A stretch of DNA of 64,000 bases, from contig NZ_CP011968.1 in NCBI RefSeq assembly GCF_001077535.1, forward strand, positions 2,728,001 through 2,792,000, read 5' to 3'. Below, one piece after another: positions 48,676 through 58,236 of the stretch (its first letter is position 1; each line of letters begins with the position of its first letter). The stretch comes from Clostridioides difficile ATCC 9689 = DSM 1296 (GTDB lineage: Bacteria; Bacillota; Clostridia; Peptostreptococcales; Peptostreptococcaceae). The notes under the pieces were generated by a model. It was given only the letters and a program-made list of their open reading frames with translations, made no database searches and was not told the DNA's origin. The translations under genes were made by a program, and so were the position numbers.

Positions 48676-48759
48676 ATGAAATTAATCATTGGTGGCTTAA
48701 GCTTTTTATTAGGATTATATAATATATATCAATTATACAGAGAAGATAGTATGAGATAA
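48676..48759 (+). CDS. 27-residue membrane peptide
   Basis: MKLIIGGLSFLLGLYNIYQL is followed by YREDSMR and a stop. It has a very good ribosome site (AGGGAGGTAAATT) at ideal spacing. One hydrophobic helix with a charged tail. It lies 24 nt after recX and 44 nt before the branching enzyme, so it could be in their operon. Function unknown. Confidence 0.65.
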   Translation: MKLIIGGLSFLLGLYNIYQLYREDSMR

Positions 48760-48803
48760 ATATTATTTTTTAGATGTAATATTTATTATGGAGGAGAAAT
48801 ACA

Positions 48804-50807
48804 ATGAAAAGTCAAAAAAGATTTAAAATTTTAGATATTGATGTATACCTACAACCATTTGAATCTGATATAAAAAAGCGAATGAAACATTATGAGGATA
48901 TGAAATCAAAAACATTGAAAAACTATAAAGATTTTAGTTCTTTTGCAAATGCTCATCTTTACTATGGATTTCATCAGACAAATGATGGATTCTTCTATAG
49001 GGAATGGGCTCCAAATGCAGATAGTTTGTCACTAATTGGTGACTTTAATAATTGGAATAGAAAATCTCATCCTCTAAGAAAAATTGGGTCTGGTAATTGG
49101 GAAATATTTATTCCTGGTCAAAATAGCTTACCTCACAAATCAGAGGTAAAGGTACAAGTTACTGCAAATGGAAAAACATTTGACCGTATACCATTATATA
49201 TAAAAAGAGTAATTCAAAAAGATTTTGGTGGATTTAATGGACAAATATGGCAACCAAAAACTCCATTTATCTGGACTGACAATAATTTTGACTTAAAAAA
49301 CATAACTTCTCCACTAATCTATGAATGTCATATAGGTATGTCTACTGAAAGCGAATCTATTGGAACTTATAATGAATTTACTGAAAAAATACTTCCTAAG
49401 ATAAAAAAAGCTGGATACAATACCATTCAGCTTATGGCTATTATGGAACATCCATATTATGCATCTTTTGGATACCAAGTTTCAAACTTTTATGCAATCT
49501 CATCTAGGTTTGGTACTCCTGAAGACTTAAAAAACCTCATAAACACTGCTCATTCAATGGGGATTGCTGTTTTATTAGATTTAGTTCATTCTCATGCTGT
49601 AAAGAATACTTTAGAAGGAATAAATGAGTTTGATGGAAGTGAACATCAATTTTTCCACTCAGGTTCAAAGGGAAATCATCCTGCTTGGGGTACAAAACTT
49701 TTTAACTATGGTAAACCTGAAGTAATACATTTTTTGCTTTCAAATATAAAATTTTGGTTAAATGAGTACCATTTTGATGGCTTTAGGTTTGATGGTGTAA
49801 CTTCAATGTTATATCATAACCATGGTCTTGGAGTTTCATTTGATAGTTATGAAAAATATTTTAGTATGAATACAGATATTGAAGCTATAACATATCTCCA
49901 ATTTGCAAATGAATTAATAAAAGAAATTAAACCTAATTCGATAAGTATTGCAGAAGATATGAGTGGAATGCCTGGTATGTGTATCCCTATAAAAGACGGC
50001 GGAATTGGATTTGACTATAGACTTGCAATGGGAGTACCTGATTTTTGGATAAAAACTATCTCTAACTTATCTGATGAAGACTGGGATTTGGGAAAAATGT
50101 GGTATGAACTTACTACTAGACGACCTGGAGAAAAAAATATAGGATATTGTGAATCCCATGACCAAGCATTAGTTGGCGATAAAACAATTATTTTTTGGCT
50201 AGCTGACAAGGAAATGTACTGGAATATGGAAATAAACTCAAATAACCATGTTATCAATAGAGCAATATCTCTTATTAAATTAATTAAATTAATAACTTTT
50301 TCTCTAGCAGGTGAAGGATATCTAAATTTTATGGGAAATGAATTTGGACATCCTGAGTGGATTGATTTTCCACGAGAAGGCAACAATTGGAGCTATAAGT
50401 ATGCCAGAAGACAATGGAGCCTTTCAGAAGATAACAACTTAAAGTATAAACAATTATTAAATTTTGATAAATCTATGCTCGAACTTACAAAATACAGTGA
50501 TATTTTTATCCAAAATAGTCATGAACTTATACATATGGATAATGATAAAAAGATTTTGGTGTACAGTAAGGGCAAATATTTATTTATATTTAATTTCCAC
50601 CCTAATCTAATACAATCAGTTGATATTTCAAAGTTTCAAAATACAAACTACAAAACGATATTAAATACTGATATGGTAGAGTTTGGAGGAAACACAAAAA
50701 AAGAAAACTTAAGAGATTATGATGTATACTTTAACTCAACTCCTCCTTCTTCTAAAATGCCTATTGCCTCTCGTACAGCAATAGTGCTTTTAGATAATGG
50801 TATTTAA
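48804..50807 (+). CDS. glgB: 1,4-alpha-glucan branching enzyme, eukaryotic (GBE1) type
   Basis: 667 residues. N-terminal CBM48 (~60-150: YYGFHQTNDGFFYREWAPNA), then the GH13 barrel. Catalytic residues: Asp in FDGFRFDGVTSML, Glu in SIAEDMSGMPG, Asp in CESHDQALVGD. LNFMGNEFGHPEWIDFPREG and YARRQWSL are nearly as in animal and plant branching enzymes. It makes alpha-1,6 branches in glycogen. It stands apart from any glg operon. GGAGGAG precedes the ATG. Confidence 0.93.
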   Translation: MKSQKRFKILDIDVYLQPFESDIKKRMKHYEDMKSKTLKNYKDFSSFANAHLYYGFHQTNDGFFYREWAPNADSLSLIGDFNNWNRKSHPLRKIGSGNWEIFIPGQNSLPHKSEVKVQVTANGKTFDRIPLYIKRVIQKDFGGFNGQIWQPKTPFIWTDNNFDLKNITSPLIYECHIGMSTESESIGTYNEFTEKILPKIKKAGYNTIQLMAIMEHPYYASFGYQVSNFYAISSRFGTPEDLKNLINTAHSMGIAVLLDLVHSHAVKNTLEGINEFDGSEHQFFHSGSKGNHPAWGTKLFNYGKPEVIHFLLSNIKFWLNEYHFDGFRFDGVTSMLYHNHGLGVSFDSYEKYFSMNTDIEAITYLQFANELIKEIKPNSISIAEDMSGMPGMCIPIKDGGIGFDYRLAMGVPDFWIKTISNLSDEDWDLGKMWYELTTRRPGEKNIGYCESHDQALVGDKTIIFWLADKEMYWNMEINSNNHVINRAISLIKLIKLITFSLAGEGYLNFMGNEFGHPEWIDFPREGNNWSYKYARRQWSLSEDNNLKYKQLLNFDKSMLELTKYSDIFIQNSHELIHMDNDKKILVYSKGKYLFIFNFHPNLIQSVDISKFQNTNYKTILNTDMVEFGGNTKKENLRDYDVYFNSTPPSSKMPIASRTAIVLLDNGI

Positions 50808-50915
50808 ATATGAGCCAAATATATTAGGAAACTGCAAATATAGTCCAGTATAAGGCAAAAAAATAAAATAATGAAAGCATGGCAATATACCTGTTCAACA
50901 TGCTAAAAAGACACA

Positions 50916-50944
50916 TTGACAAATCATTATGTATTTGCTAAGAT
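50916..50944 (+). promoter_or_regulatory. Promoter for the TetR gene
   Basis: A consensus TTGACA (50916-50921), 17-nt spacer and TAAGAT (50939-50944) lie 37 nt before the TetR start. Confidence 0.7.
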
Positions 50945-50980
50945 AAACATACCAAATGATTGTTTTGAGGAGTGAGCTTT

Positions 50981-51622
50981 TTGGGAAGAAAAAAAGAACC
51001 TGATAATACTATACAAAAAATACTTGATATTTCACATAAGTTATTCTTAGAAAAAGGGTATGAGCAGACAACGATTCAAGACATTGTAGATAATTTAGAT
51101 GGCCTTTCAAGAGGTGCTATTTATCATCACTTTAAATCAAAAGACGAAATAATTAAGGCAATCACAAGTCGGTTGTATAATGATGGATTTTATGGGTATG
51201 AGGTAAAAAATGATGAAGGAAAGACCGCATTAGAAAAATTACAATATAGGTTGCTTCATGCTTATGAACAACACAATAAACAAGACATTTTTTTAATGTC
51301 ATCATCACTATTGCGTAATCCTAAGTATTTAGCTACGCAGTTTGATGAGATTATAAATGATATTGTGCCTTGGATAAAAGCATTGATTGAAGAAGGAAAT
51401 CAAGATAATTCTATGGAAGTTAAAAATCCAGAGATTGCTGCTCAAATGTTTGGTTTTCTTCTAAACACATGGTGTATTCCAACAGTTTATCCAGGTAATC
51501 CACAACAGATGATAGAACGTTTTACTTTGTTTGGTGAGCAAGCTGCTTTTATGGGTATTTCTTTTATGAATGATAAGATAATGTGTGAATATCAAAAATT
51601 TGTTAATAAATTTTCTAAATAG
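50981..51622 (+). CDS. TetR-family transcriptional regulator
   Basis: About 213 residues from TTG at 50981, behind GAGGAG with 8-nt spacing; a GTG at 50972 overlaps that site. N-terminal HTH: FLEKGYEQTTIQDIVDNLDG and SRGAIYHHFKSKDEII. The C-terminal domain is the usual ligand/dimer region. No obvious target gene adjoins. Confidence 0.88.
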   Translation: MGRKKEPDNTIQKILDISHKLFLEKGYEQTTIQDIVDNLDGLSRGAIYHHFKSKDEIIKAITSRLYNDGFYGYEVKNDEGKTALEKLQYRLLHAYEQHNKQDIFLMSSSLLRNPKYLATQFDEIINDIVPWIKALIEEGNQDNSMEVKNPEIAAQMFGFLLNTWCIPTVYPGNPQQMIERFTLFGEQAAFMGISFMNDKIMCEYQKFVNKFSK

Positions 51623-51625
51623 TAA

Positions 51626-51659
51626 ATATAAAACTGCCTTAATATCGGCAGTTTTATAT
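51626..51659 (+). terminator. Terminator after the TetR gene
   Basis: ATATAAAACTGCC (51626-51638) pairs with GGCAGTTTTATAT (51647-51659), 13 bp with an 8-nt loop. Confidence 0.85.
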
Positions 51660-51732
51660 TTACACAAAACAAACATTTAGTTGGTATTTTTAAAAATTTA
51701 ATTTATTTCAGTACATGCAAAAGGAGGTTGCT

Positions 51733-52400
51733 ATGAACAAACTAATTAAAGATTGTGTAAACTTTTTTAATGATTGTGGCTTTTCATATTCAATATGTGG
51801 TGGATATGCCCTAGAATTATTTGCGAATATGCATATTCGCCCACACAGTGATATTGACATATGGATTTCTGACACAGATAAAGAAAAGAGCATTCAGAGT
51901 ATATGCTTAATCAAGGATGGGATATATATGAGCCCTTGGGTAATTATTTATTACGACCTATTATCGACCTTAACAAGCAACATATAGAGCAAATTTGTGT
52001 TTTTGCGATTAAGCCTGATTGCTCATTTATTGAATTAAAAAAAGTCGAGGATGATAACTATAAAATGAATATACAGTGTGACGAACAGTTACAGTTCGAT
52101 TTTATTGAATTGATACATAATCCACAGAAAGATGGAAAATTTCTTTTTTCCCAAAATCAAAGAATTATAAGAGATATGGATAAGGCCAGACTGATAACAT
52201 CAGATAATATCCCATATATGGCTCCCGAAGTGGTTTTGTTTTGCAAATCAATATACATAGATAGGCTTGGTTATCAAAAAGACTTCGATGTAACAGTCCC
52301 ACTATTATCACAAGAGCAAAGGGATTGGCTTGTAAATGCTTTAATAACAGCATATCCAGATGGACATGCATGGATTGACCAATTGGCAAATCAGTATTAA
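51733..52400 (+). pseudogene. Frameshifted nucleotidyltransferase-family gene
   Basis: The ATG at 51733 follows AAAAGGAGGTTG. The first frame runs to 51987 and holds the family motif GGYALELFANMHIRPHSDIDIW (Gly-Gly start, then HxDID-type metal residues). At about 51895-51910 the matching sequence switches to another frame, which continues to 52400 (GWDIYEPLGNYL; YMAPEVVLFCK). Together they make about 220 residues, like lincosamide/aminoglycoside nucleotidyltransferases or toxin-type NTases. One base lost or gained explains the break; a sequencing error is possible. Confidence 0.75.
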
Positions 52401-52497
52401 GACTTTTAGCTCCCGAATATGACATTATGATAATCCACACTCTAACAGTTTGTTGGTTTTTCTAGTATATAACACTCATATTAAAATAAACACTAAA

Positions 52498-52535
52498 AGC
52501 CAAATAACAATTTAAATACAAAATGTTATTTGGCT
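52498..52535. terminator. Bidirectional terminator
   Basis: AGCCAAATAACA (52498-52509) pairs with TGTTATTTGGCT (52524-52535) between the NTase remnant and the ABM-domain gene, with T-rich DNA on both sides. Confidence 0.75.
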
Positions 52536-52576
52536 AATTTAGTTTGATACTATTTAACTATCTTTTACATTCAGTT

Positions 52577-52888
52577 CTATAATTTCCAACTTTTAATTTG
52601 TGGTATTATATTCATCTTAACAGTTTGATTCTTTAAAGCTTTTCTAAATTTCTCAGTTGAAGAATCTTTAAACATTTTACTAGAAGCACTCTTGAGGTCT
52701 TCTATAGATTCCCAATGTTGTATCATAATCCACTTTTGAGACTTTTCATCATATAAAAGCTCAGTATCAATAAAACCAGATTGAATAGAATGAAATTTTA
52801 ATTCTAAGTCATTTACAATTTCTATAAACTCTTCTTTTGATAAATTTTCTTCCACATTAAACTCAACTATTTCTGTAATAATTTTCAT
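52577..52888 (-). CDS. ABM-domain (antibiotic biosynthesis monooxygenase-like) protein
   Basis: 103 residues from ATG 52888, placed by TTGGAGGT. Ferredoxin-like fold of the ABM family: an N-terminal IITEIVEFNV strand, then WIMIQHWESIEDLKSASSKMF. Members include small monooxygenases and proteins of unknown role. It is divergent from nothing and lies 77 nt after an AraC gene read in the same direction. Confidence 0.7.
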   Translation of the reverse strand: MKIITEIVEFNVEENLSKEEFIEIVNDLELKFHSIQSGFIDTELLYDEKSQKWIMIQHWESIEDLKSASSKMFKDSSTEKFRKALKNQTVKMNIIPQIKSWKL

Positions 52889-52965
52889 ATGTAAAACCTC
52901 CAATTTATTTTCCTATATCATATCAAAAAATAAATTGGAGGTATTGTAAAAAATCGACAGTATAA

Positions 52966-53784
52966 TTATAAATAGCTGTACTTTATATTTTCTTTAATCG
53001 TCTTATTCTCACCAATAAATTTAATTGGTGACGTCCCTGAAAATTTTTTAAATTCTTTTATAAAGTGTGCTTGGTCATAGTACTCATTTTCATAAATAAA
53101 ATCAAAAAGTTCATCATCTTTATAATTATAAATAAGTTGATTACTTGCCATTTTAAATCTGTAAATTCTCTTTAAAATCTTAGGTGTATACCCTGTATAT
53201 TTTAAACAGATTCTTTCCAATGTTTTAATATTTATATTTGTATCATCACAAAATGCCTTTATATTGCTATATCTATTAACATATATAAATGAATTTAGAA
53301 GCTTTACATATTTATTTGAAATTAAATCTTCTTCTAATATGGATAATAATACTTCTTCTAAATATAAAACAATTTTTTCTACTGATTGTGTTGGACTTAA
53401 TGACTCTTCCAATTTTTTTGCAAATAGCTGTGATACTACTTCTAAGTCAACAATTTGTCTGTTAAACTCTGAAATTGGTATCTTTAAAAATGGATATAAA
53501 CCAAATGGATAAAAAGAAATCCCTATAACACGTATATTTCCATGTTGAATAATAAATCCATGTTTATCCCTTATTCCATTAAAATGCATATTACTAGCAG
53601 TATAGTCTTGATTTTCAATTTTATATTCCATAACATCAGAAAGATTGAGAATAATATCTATACTGTCTGTCGGAAGTAACTTATTATTTAACAGTATATT
53701 TGATTTTGTCTCAAAATACCAAATAAACTTTACCCACGGCTTTAAACGAACATTTTTGATTGAATATCTTGTAACTGATAACAT
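52966..53784 (-). CDS. AraC-family transcriptional regulator
   Basis: 272 residues. C-terminal HTH region: FCDDTNINIKTLERICLKYTG and IYENEYYDQAHFIKEFKKFSG. The N-terminal domain (LLPTDSIDIILNLSD; GISFYPFGLYPFL) is of the DUF6597 type common in Firmicute AraC proteins. The ABM gene just downstream in the same direction is a possible target. AGAGGTTAG precedes the ATG. Confidence 0.87.
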   Translation of the reverse strand: MLSVTRYSIKNVRLKPWVKFIWYFETKSNILLNNKLLPTDSIDIILNLSDVMEYKIENQDYTASNMHFNGIRDKHGFIIQHGNIRVIGISFYPFGLYPFLKIPISEFNRQIVDLEVVSQLFAKKLEESLSPTQSVEKIVLYLEEVLLSILEEDLISNKYVKLLNSFIYVNRYSNIKAFCDDTNINIKTLERICLKYTGYTPKILKRIYRFKMASNQLIYNYKDDELFDFIYENEYYDQAHFIKEFKKFSGTSPIKFIGENKTIKENIKYSYL

Positions 53785-53883
53785 TGTGAACTAACCTCTA
53801 TACTAAAATTTTTTAATTATGTACTCCATCCTAATATTATACAGTATAATTTATGCTATCATAAATTTTAGTTCACTTTATAT

Positions 53884-54408
53884 TTATTTTATACAGTTTT
53901 TCAATACCTTAGAAATAGGAAGCGCTATTATAAGACCTATCAATACTTGCATTAAATTACCTGGTATTGAAGTAAGAGGTACTATAAAATTACCATAAAG
54001 TATAACTTCTGTTACATAATATCCAAATAGCATCCAAATTGATGAGACACATATTCCTATTACATTGATTAAAAAATTATTCCCATTATTACCATTTGCC
54101 CATGCAATCTTTCCAAGTAAATAACCCATAACTCCTCTAACTATAAAGGTAAACGGTGCCCATAAAGTCCACCCAGATATCAAATCAAAAAGTGACATAC
54201 CAATAGCCCCTGATAAAGCACCTTTTTTACCTCCAAATATTATTGCTGATATGAACAACATTGCAGTTCCTAAATGCACAAGCCCACCATTTATAGATAT
54301 TGGTAATCTTATGTTTATAAATTTAGTTGCAATAAATACTAATGCTATTAATAGTGAGGTTTCCACCATGTCTTTCGTTGTAAATTTTTGCTTAGCTGTA
54401 ACTTCCAT
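53884..54408 (-). CDS. ECF transporter S component
   Basis: 174 residues with about six membrane segments (TSLLIALVFIATKFINI; GGLVHLGTAMLFISAIIFGGKKGALSGAIG). The GGxxHxG region and GAIG resemble HmpT/ThiT-type substrate-binding subunits of ECF vitamin transporters. The energising EcfAAT genes are not here, so it would use a shared module. It lies 18 nt after the class V aminotransferase and is probably in its operon. Vitamin not determined; a B6-type substrate would fit the PLP-enzyme neighbour. Confidence 0.8.
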   Translation of the reverse strand: MEVTAKQKFTTKDMVETSLLIALVFIATKFINIRLPISINGGLVHLGTAMLFISAIIFGGKKGALSGAIGMSLFDLISGWTLWAPFTFIVRGVMGYLLGKIAWANGNNGNNFLINVIGICVSSIWMLFGYYVTEVILYGNFIVPLTSIPGNLMQVLIGLIIALPISKVLKNCIK

Positions 54409-54426
54409 ACTATATCCCCCTATCTA

Positions 54427-55569
54427 TTAAAAATAATACTTATTAAATAAATTTAACAAATTTCCATTTCCTTTGAATCCTAGTGCACTTAAACTTTTAT
54501 CCAAAACATTTAGTACATGTTCTATTTTATTTAGATTTGCATTCTCTCCCATATGACCTATTCTTAAAATAGTATCCATATATTGATTTAGTGATGTTGC
54601 AACAAGTGTATTATAATTTTTAAGCATATAATCAGTAAGTTCTAAAGCTCCTATACTTTCAGGAACTTTTATAGCTGTGACTGTATTAGAATATCCTTCT
54701 TCTAAAAATAGTTCTAGACCATATTCCTCAATAGATTTTCTAACACTATAAGCTATCTTTTCATGTCTATTTAATACATTTTCTATTCCTTCTTCTAATA
54801 TATTATCAAGTGCTTTATCAAGCCCCATTATGTCACTTATTGGCATTGTATAAGGGAAGTATTTTTTTTCATAATAGCCTTCCCATATATTTAAATTACA
54901 ATAAAAACCTATTACATCAGTTTTTCTATTTTTTATACAATTTTTTGCATCTTGACTTATTCCGACTATAGTAAGTCCTGCTGGTGCAGAAATAGCTTTT
55001 TGTGAACCACCTAATATTATATCTATTTTAGATTCATCTACACTTAATCTTTCTCCTACCATACCTGCTACAGAATCAACTACAGTTAATATTCCATATT
55101 TTTTAAGTAATGGACATATTTTGCTTACATCATTTAATACGCCAGTTGGAGTATCACAATGCACTACTGTTGCATATTTAAAATTACTATCCTCATCTAA
55201 AAATGCTTTCAATTCATCAATATCTATACTTTTAGTATATTCACTTGAAAAAAGCACATACTCCCCACCATACATTGTTACAAAATCTTTAAAACCTTCT
55301 CCATATATACCATTATCAATTACAAGTACTCTATCTCCTTTTTCTGTAAGTGATGCACATGCTGCTTCAAGACCTAATATTCCTTCACCACTCAATATGT
55401 AAACATCGTTTTTTGTTCCAATTATATTACCAAACTTCTCGCATGTCTTTTTATAAAATTCAACAAAATCAATATCTATATCTGGATTTGTTGTTTTTTC
55501 TGCTCTTGCTAATCTTACATTTTCCCTAGTTTCAGTTGGTCCTGGTGCATAATTAATCTTCTTATTCAT
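54427..55569 (-). CDS. PLP-dependent class V aminotransferase
   Basis: 380 residues. YAPGPTETRENV near the N-terminus, VVDSVAGMVGERL (Asp for the cofactor ring) and GGSQKAISAPAGLTIV with the PLP Lys. This is the alanine-glyoxylate/serine-pyruvate aminotransferase type. The substrate is not shown by the context; the ECF S subunit downstream suggests a link to a cofactor or its precursor. AGGAGC precedes the ATG. Confidence 0.88.
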   Translation of the reverse strand: MNKKINYAPGPTETRENVRLARAEKTTNPDIDIDFVEFYKKTCEKFGNIIGTKNDVYILSGEGILGLEAACASLTEKGDRVLVIDNGIYGEGFKDFVTMYGGEYVLFSSEYTKSIDIDELKAFLDEDSNFKYATVVHCDTPTGVLNDVSKICPLLKKYGILTVVDSVAGMVGERLSVDESKIDIILGGSQKAISAPAGLTIVGISQDAKNCIKNRKTDVIGFYCNLNIWEGYYEKKYFPYTMPISDIMGLDKALDNILEEGIENVLNRHEKIAYSVRKSIEEYGLELFLEEGYSNTVTAIKVPESIGALELTDYMLKNYNTLVATSLNQYMDTILRIGHMGENANLNKIEHVLNVLDKSLSALGFKGNGNLLNLFNKYYF

Positions 55570-55722
55570 ATATATCAGCTCCTATTTATTTTCTATACGA
55601 TTATTATACAAAATTTTCATTTTATATGGTACAATTTTATACTTTTTTAGAATTGTACCGGTACATTTTCTAACATGAATAATATCAGTATATTAGATAT
55701 ATTATTGATTACATAATAAAAT

Positions 55723-55757
55723 ACAGAGCAAACATCTGTTTAAATTGTTTGCTCTGT
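55723..55757 (-). terminator. Terminator after the ABC transporter operon
   Basis: ACAGAGCAAACA (55757-55746) pairs with TGTTTGCTCTGT (55734-55723), followed on the minus strand by ATTTTATT. Confidence 0.8.
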
Positions 55758-55848
55758 ACTATGCTTTAACCTATTTAATTATGAATTTCTTTAACTATAT
55801 TTTTTTATATGTTTTTTGCTAGTTAAACTAACCATAAATATTTGCATT

Positions 55849-58236
55849 TTATTCACTGTATCTTACTCTATCAATAAGAGATTCTTTATTAAAACTTCGT
55901 CCTATCAAATAAGTTGTTATAAATTGAGCTATAAGAATACACACAATCATCAACAAGATTGGTACTATTGGCAAAGAATATGTTGCATAAGATAATCCAG
56001 TCTTTTTTAGAAATATAACAGCAATATACCCTAATATACCTCCAAATAGAATACTTCCTATCATCATTCCAGAAGTGTAATACATTGCCTCTGAATTAAG
56101 CATTTTCACTAATTGTTTATTAGTAAGACCAATAGCTTGAAGCATACCAAGTTCTTTTTTTCTAGTAACTATGCTAGTTATCATTGTGTTGACAAGATTC
56201 ATAAATCCAATCACACCTATTATGCCTGTTAGCGTATATCCCATTATCTTTATAAATGAAATAGTAGCCTTATTTGACTCAATTCTACTATCTATAAAGT
56301 CAGTCTCTAAAAATCCATTATTTTTAGCAATCTTCTTGATACTATCTTTGATTTCTTGATACTTTCCTTCTTCTGTATATATTCCCAAGCTACTAGTTGA
56401 ATCGTATTTCAAAGTTCTATCTATAAAATCTTTCCCTATACCAAAACTTGGAACCCCCATAGCTATTGCTTGAACTTTAAATTCTTTTTTTATCTTTTTA
56501 TCTCCATCATATAAAGTTAATCTTATTTTATCTCCTGCTTTTACTCCCATTTCTTTTGCTGTATCAACATGAGTAATTACTATTTCATCTCCAGTTTGAA
56601 GTCTTTCAAGATTTATTTTTCCATCTATTATATTCTTGTTTAATGATTTTACATCATTTTCATTTATACTTTGTAAAAGGTCATACTTAAATTCAACATC
56701 ATAGTCCTCCATACCAATTTTTACACTTCTTGCAGATTCTATTCTTTTAATTCCTTCCATGTTCTTTATTTGATTAAAAAAATCTTTACTTAGAGGATTA
56801 TCCATTTGTAAAATATTCAAATTATCTTTAGGATTTTTATCACTGTTCATTTCATAACCAGATAGTCTAACTTCTATATCATAAGGAAAGTGTTCTCTTG
56901 CCATTTTCTCAGCATCAAAACTTTCTAAGGCAGTTGATACTGTTATAAATATAGTTCCACTAAGTATAAGTGATGCCAATGTCATGTAAGTACGTTTTTT
57001 ATTTCTTTCTAAATTGGCATGTGATAATCTCTTTAGATTTATATTTTTATATCCTTTTCTCTTACTCTTATTACTTATTTTATTTCCTGTATATCTTACT
57101 GCGTCAACAATGGATACTTTTGATGCTACTTTCATTGGTTTTAAAAGTGATAAAACAACAGATATAAAGCTTATTACCACAACCGATAATATAACTGGTA
57201 ATCGTGATGATTTTACATCTATATCCATAAATGATTTTATTATAATATTTGCAAGTACATAGCCTAAAATTATTCCTATTGGTATTGCTATTCCGGCTAA
57301 TATGAACCCTTCTTTAAACACTATATTTTTTATTTGTTTCTTAGTTGCACCAATTGCTCTAAGTTTTCCAAATTCTTGAACCTTTGTAACTATTGAAATA
57401 TAAAATATATTGTATATTACTAAAATACTAGATAATACAATTACTAACCCTACAAAAACTCCACCCATAATCGTTTCCATATCTGGTTTTAAAGCATTTA
57501 TATAATTTTCATTTACAGCAGTATTAATAGTATCCAGTCCTATATCATTAGCAATTTTATCTAATTTTTCTTTTGCTTGCTCTATTGATAAATTACTTTT
57601 ATCATTAAATTTCACATAAATATTAAAATCTTCTTGTGACATATCTCTAGTATTTCTCATATATGATTCTGATATAATAGCATAATAATATTTACCTGCT
57701 TCAGATATTTCGCTAGTTTTTAAGATTCCACTTATAATGAACTCTTTTTCAATTTTTTTATCATTTTTATAGTCATCATAAGATATTTTTATCTTTTCAC
57801 CTAAATCTTTATTTTTATAACCAAGTGCCTTTAAAGCTCCACTATCTAACACAATTTCATTCTCTTTTGATGGCAATTTTCCTTTGATAAATTCAAAACT
57901 ATTTAATTTCAAAGCATCTTCATTCATGTATGCTAGAGAAATATTTGAATCATCTTCCAGTTTTTCAACACCTACTCCATTCATTTCACCAGTTAATTCA
58001 ACATCTGCATGATTACTCAATATATCAGCCTGTTTTTCATCTACATTTGCTAATATACCTTGATAATTACCTGAATACTTTATAGTGTTTTCTTTTTGAT
58101 ATGCTCCTGCATCAACAATATAAATTCCAATAGAAGAAAGCATTAAGGTTGAAAGTATTATAGTAATTATTATTAGAATACTTTTTGATTTATTTTGCTT
58201 TAAATTACTTTTTGCTATTTTAGTAGTATTAATCAT
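55849..58236 (-). CDS. ABC transporter permease, FtsX type
   Basis: About 795 residues from ATG 58236, overlapping the ATPase stop by 8 nt. Two FtsX-like repeats: an N-terminal helix (~20-42), an extracellular MacB-type domain, three helices (~265-385), then a second helix (~425), domain, and three helices near the C-terminus. VTKVQEFGKLRAIGATKKQI and VTRKKELGMLQAIGLTNKQL are the repeated cytoplasmic signatures. With the ATPase it forms a MacB-like mechanotransmission or peptide-handling system. Confidence 0.88.
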   Translation of the reverse strand: MINTTKIAKSNLKQNKSKSILIIITIILSTLMLSSIGIYIVDAGAYQKENTIKYSGNYQGILANVDEKQADILSNHADVELTGEMNGVGVEKLEDDSNISLAYMNEDALKLNSFEFIKGKLPSKENEIVLDSGALKALGYKNKDLGEKIKISYDDYKNDKKIEKEFIISGILKTSEISEAGKYYYAIISESYMRNTRDMSQEDFNIYVKFNDKSNLSIEQAKEKLDKIANDIGLDTINTAVNENYINALKPDMETIMGGVFVGLVIVLSSILVIYNIFYISIVTKVQEFGKLRAIGATKKQIKNIVFKEGFILAGIAIPIGIILGYVLANIIIKSFMDIDVKSSRLPVILSVVVISFISVVLSLLKPMKVASKVSIVDAVRYTGNKISNKSKRKGYKNINLKRLSHANLERNKKRTYMTLASLILSGTIFITVSTALESFDAEKMAREHFPYDIEVRLSGYEMNSDKNPKDNLNILQMDNPLSKDFFNQIKNMEGIKRIESARSVKIGMEDYDVEFKYDLLQSINENDVKSLNKNIIDGKINLERLQTGDEIVITHVDTAKEMGVKAGDKIRLTLYDGDKKIKKEFKVQAIAMGVPSFGIGKDFIDRTLKYDSTSSLGIYTEEGKYQEIKDSIKKIAKNNGFLETDFIDSRIESNKATISFIKIMGYTLTGIIGVIGFMNLVNTMITSIVTRKKELGMLQAIGLTNKQLVKMLNSEAMYYTSGMMIGSILFGGILGYIAVIFLKKTGLSYATYSLPIVPILLMIVCILIAQFITTYLIGRSFNKESLIDRVRYSE

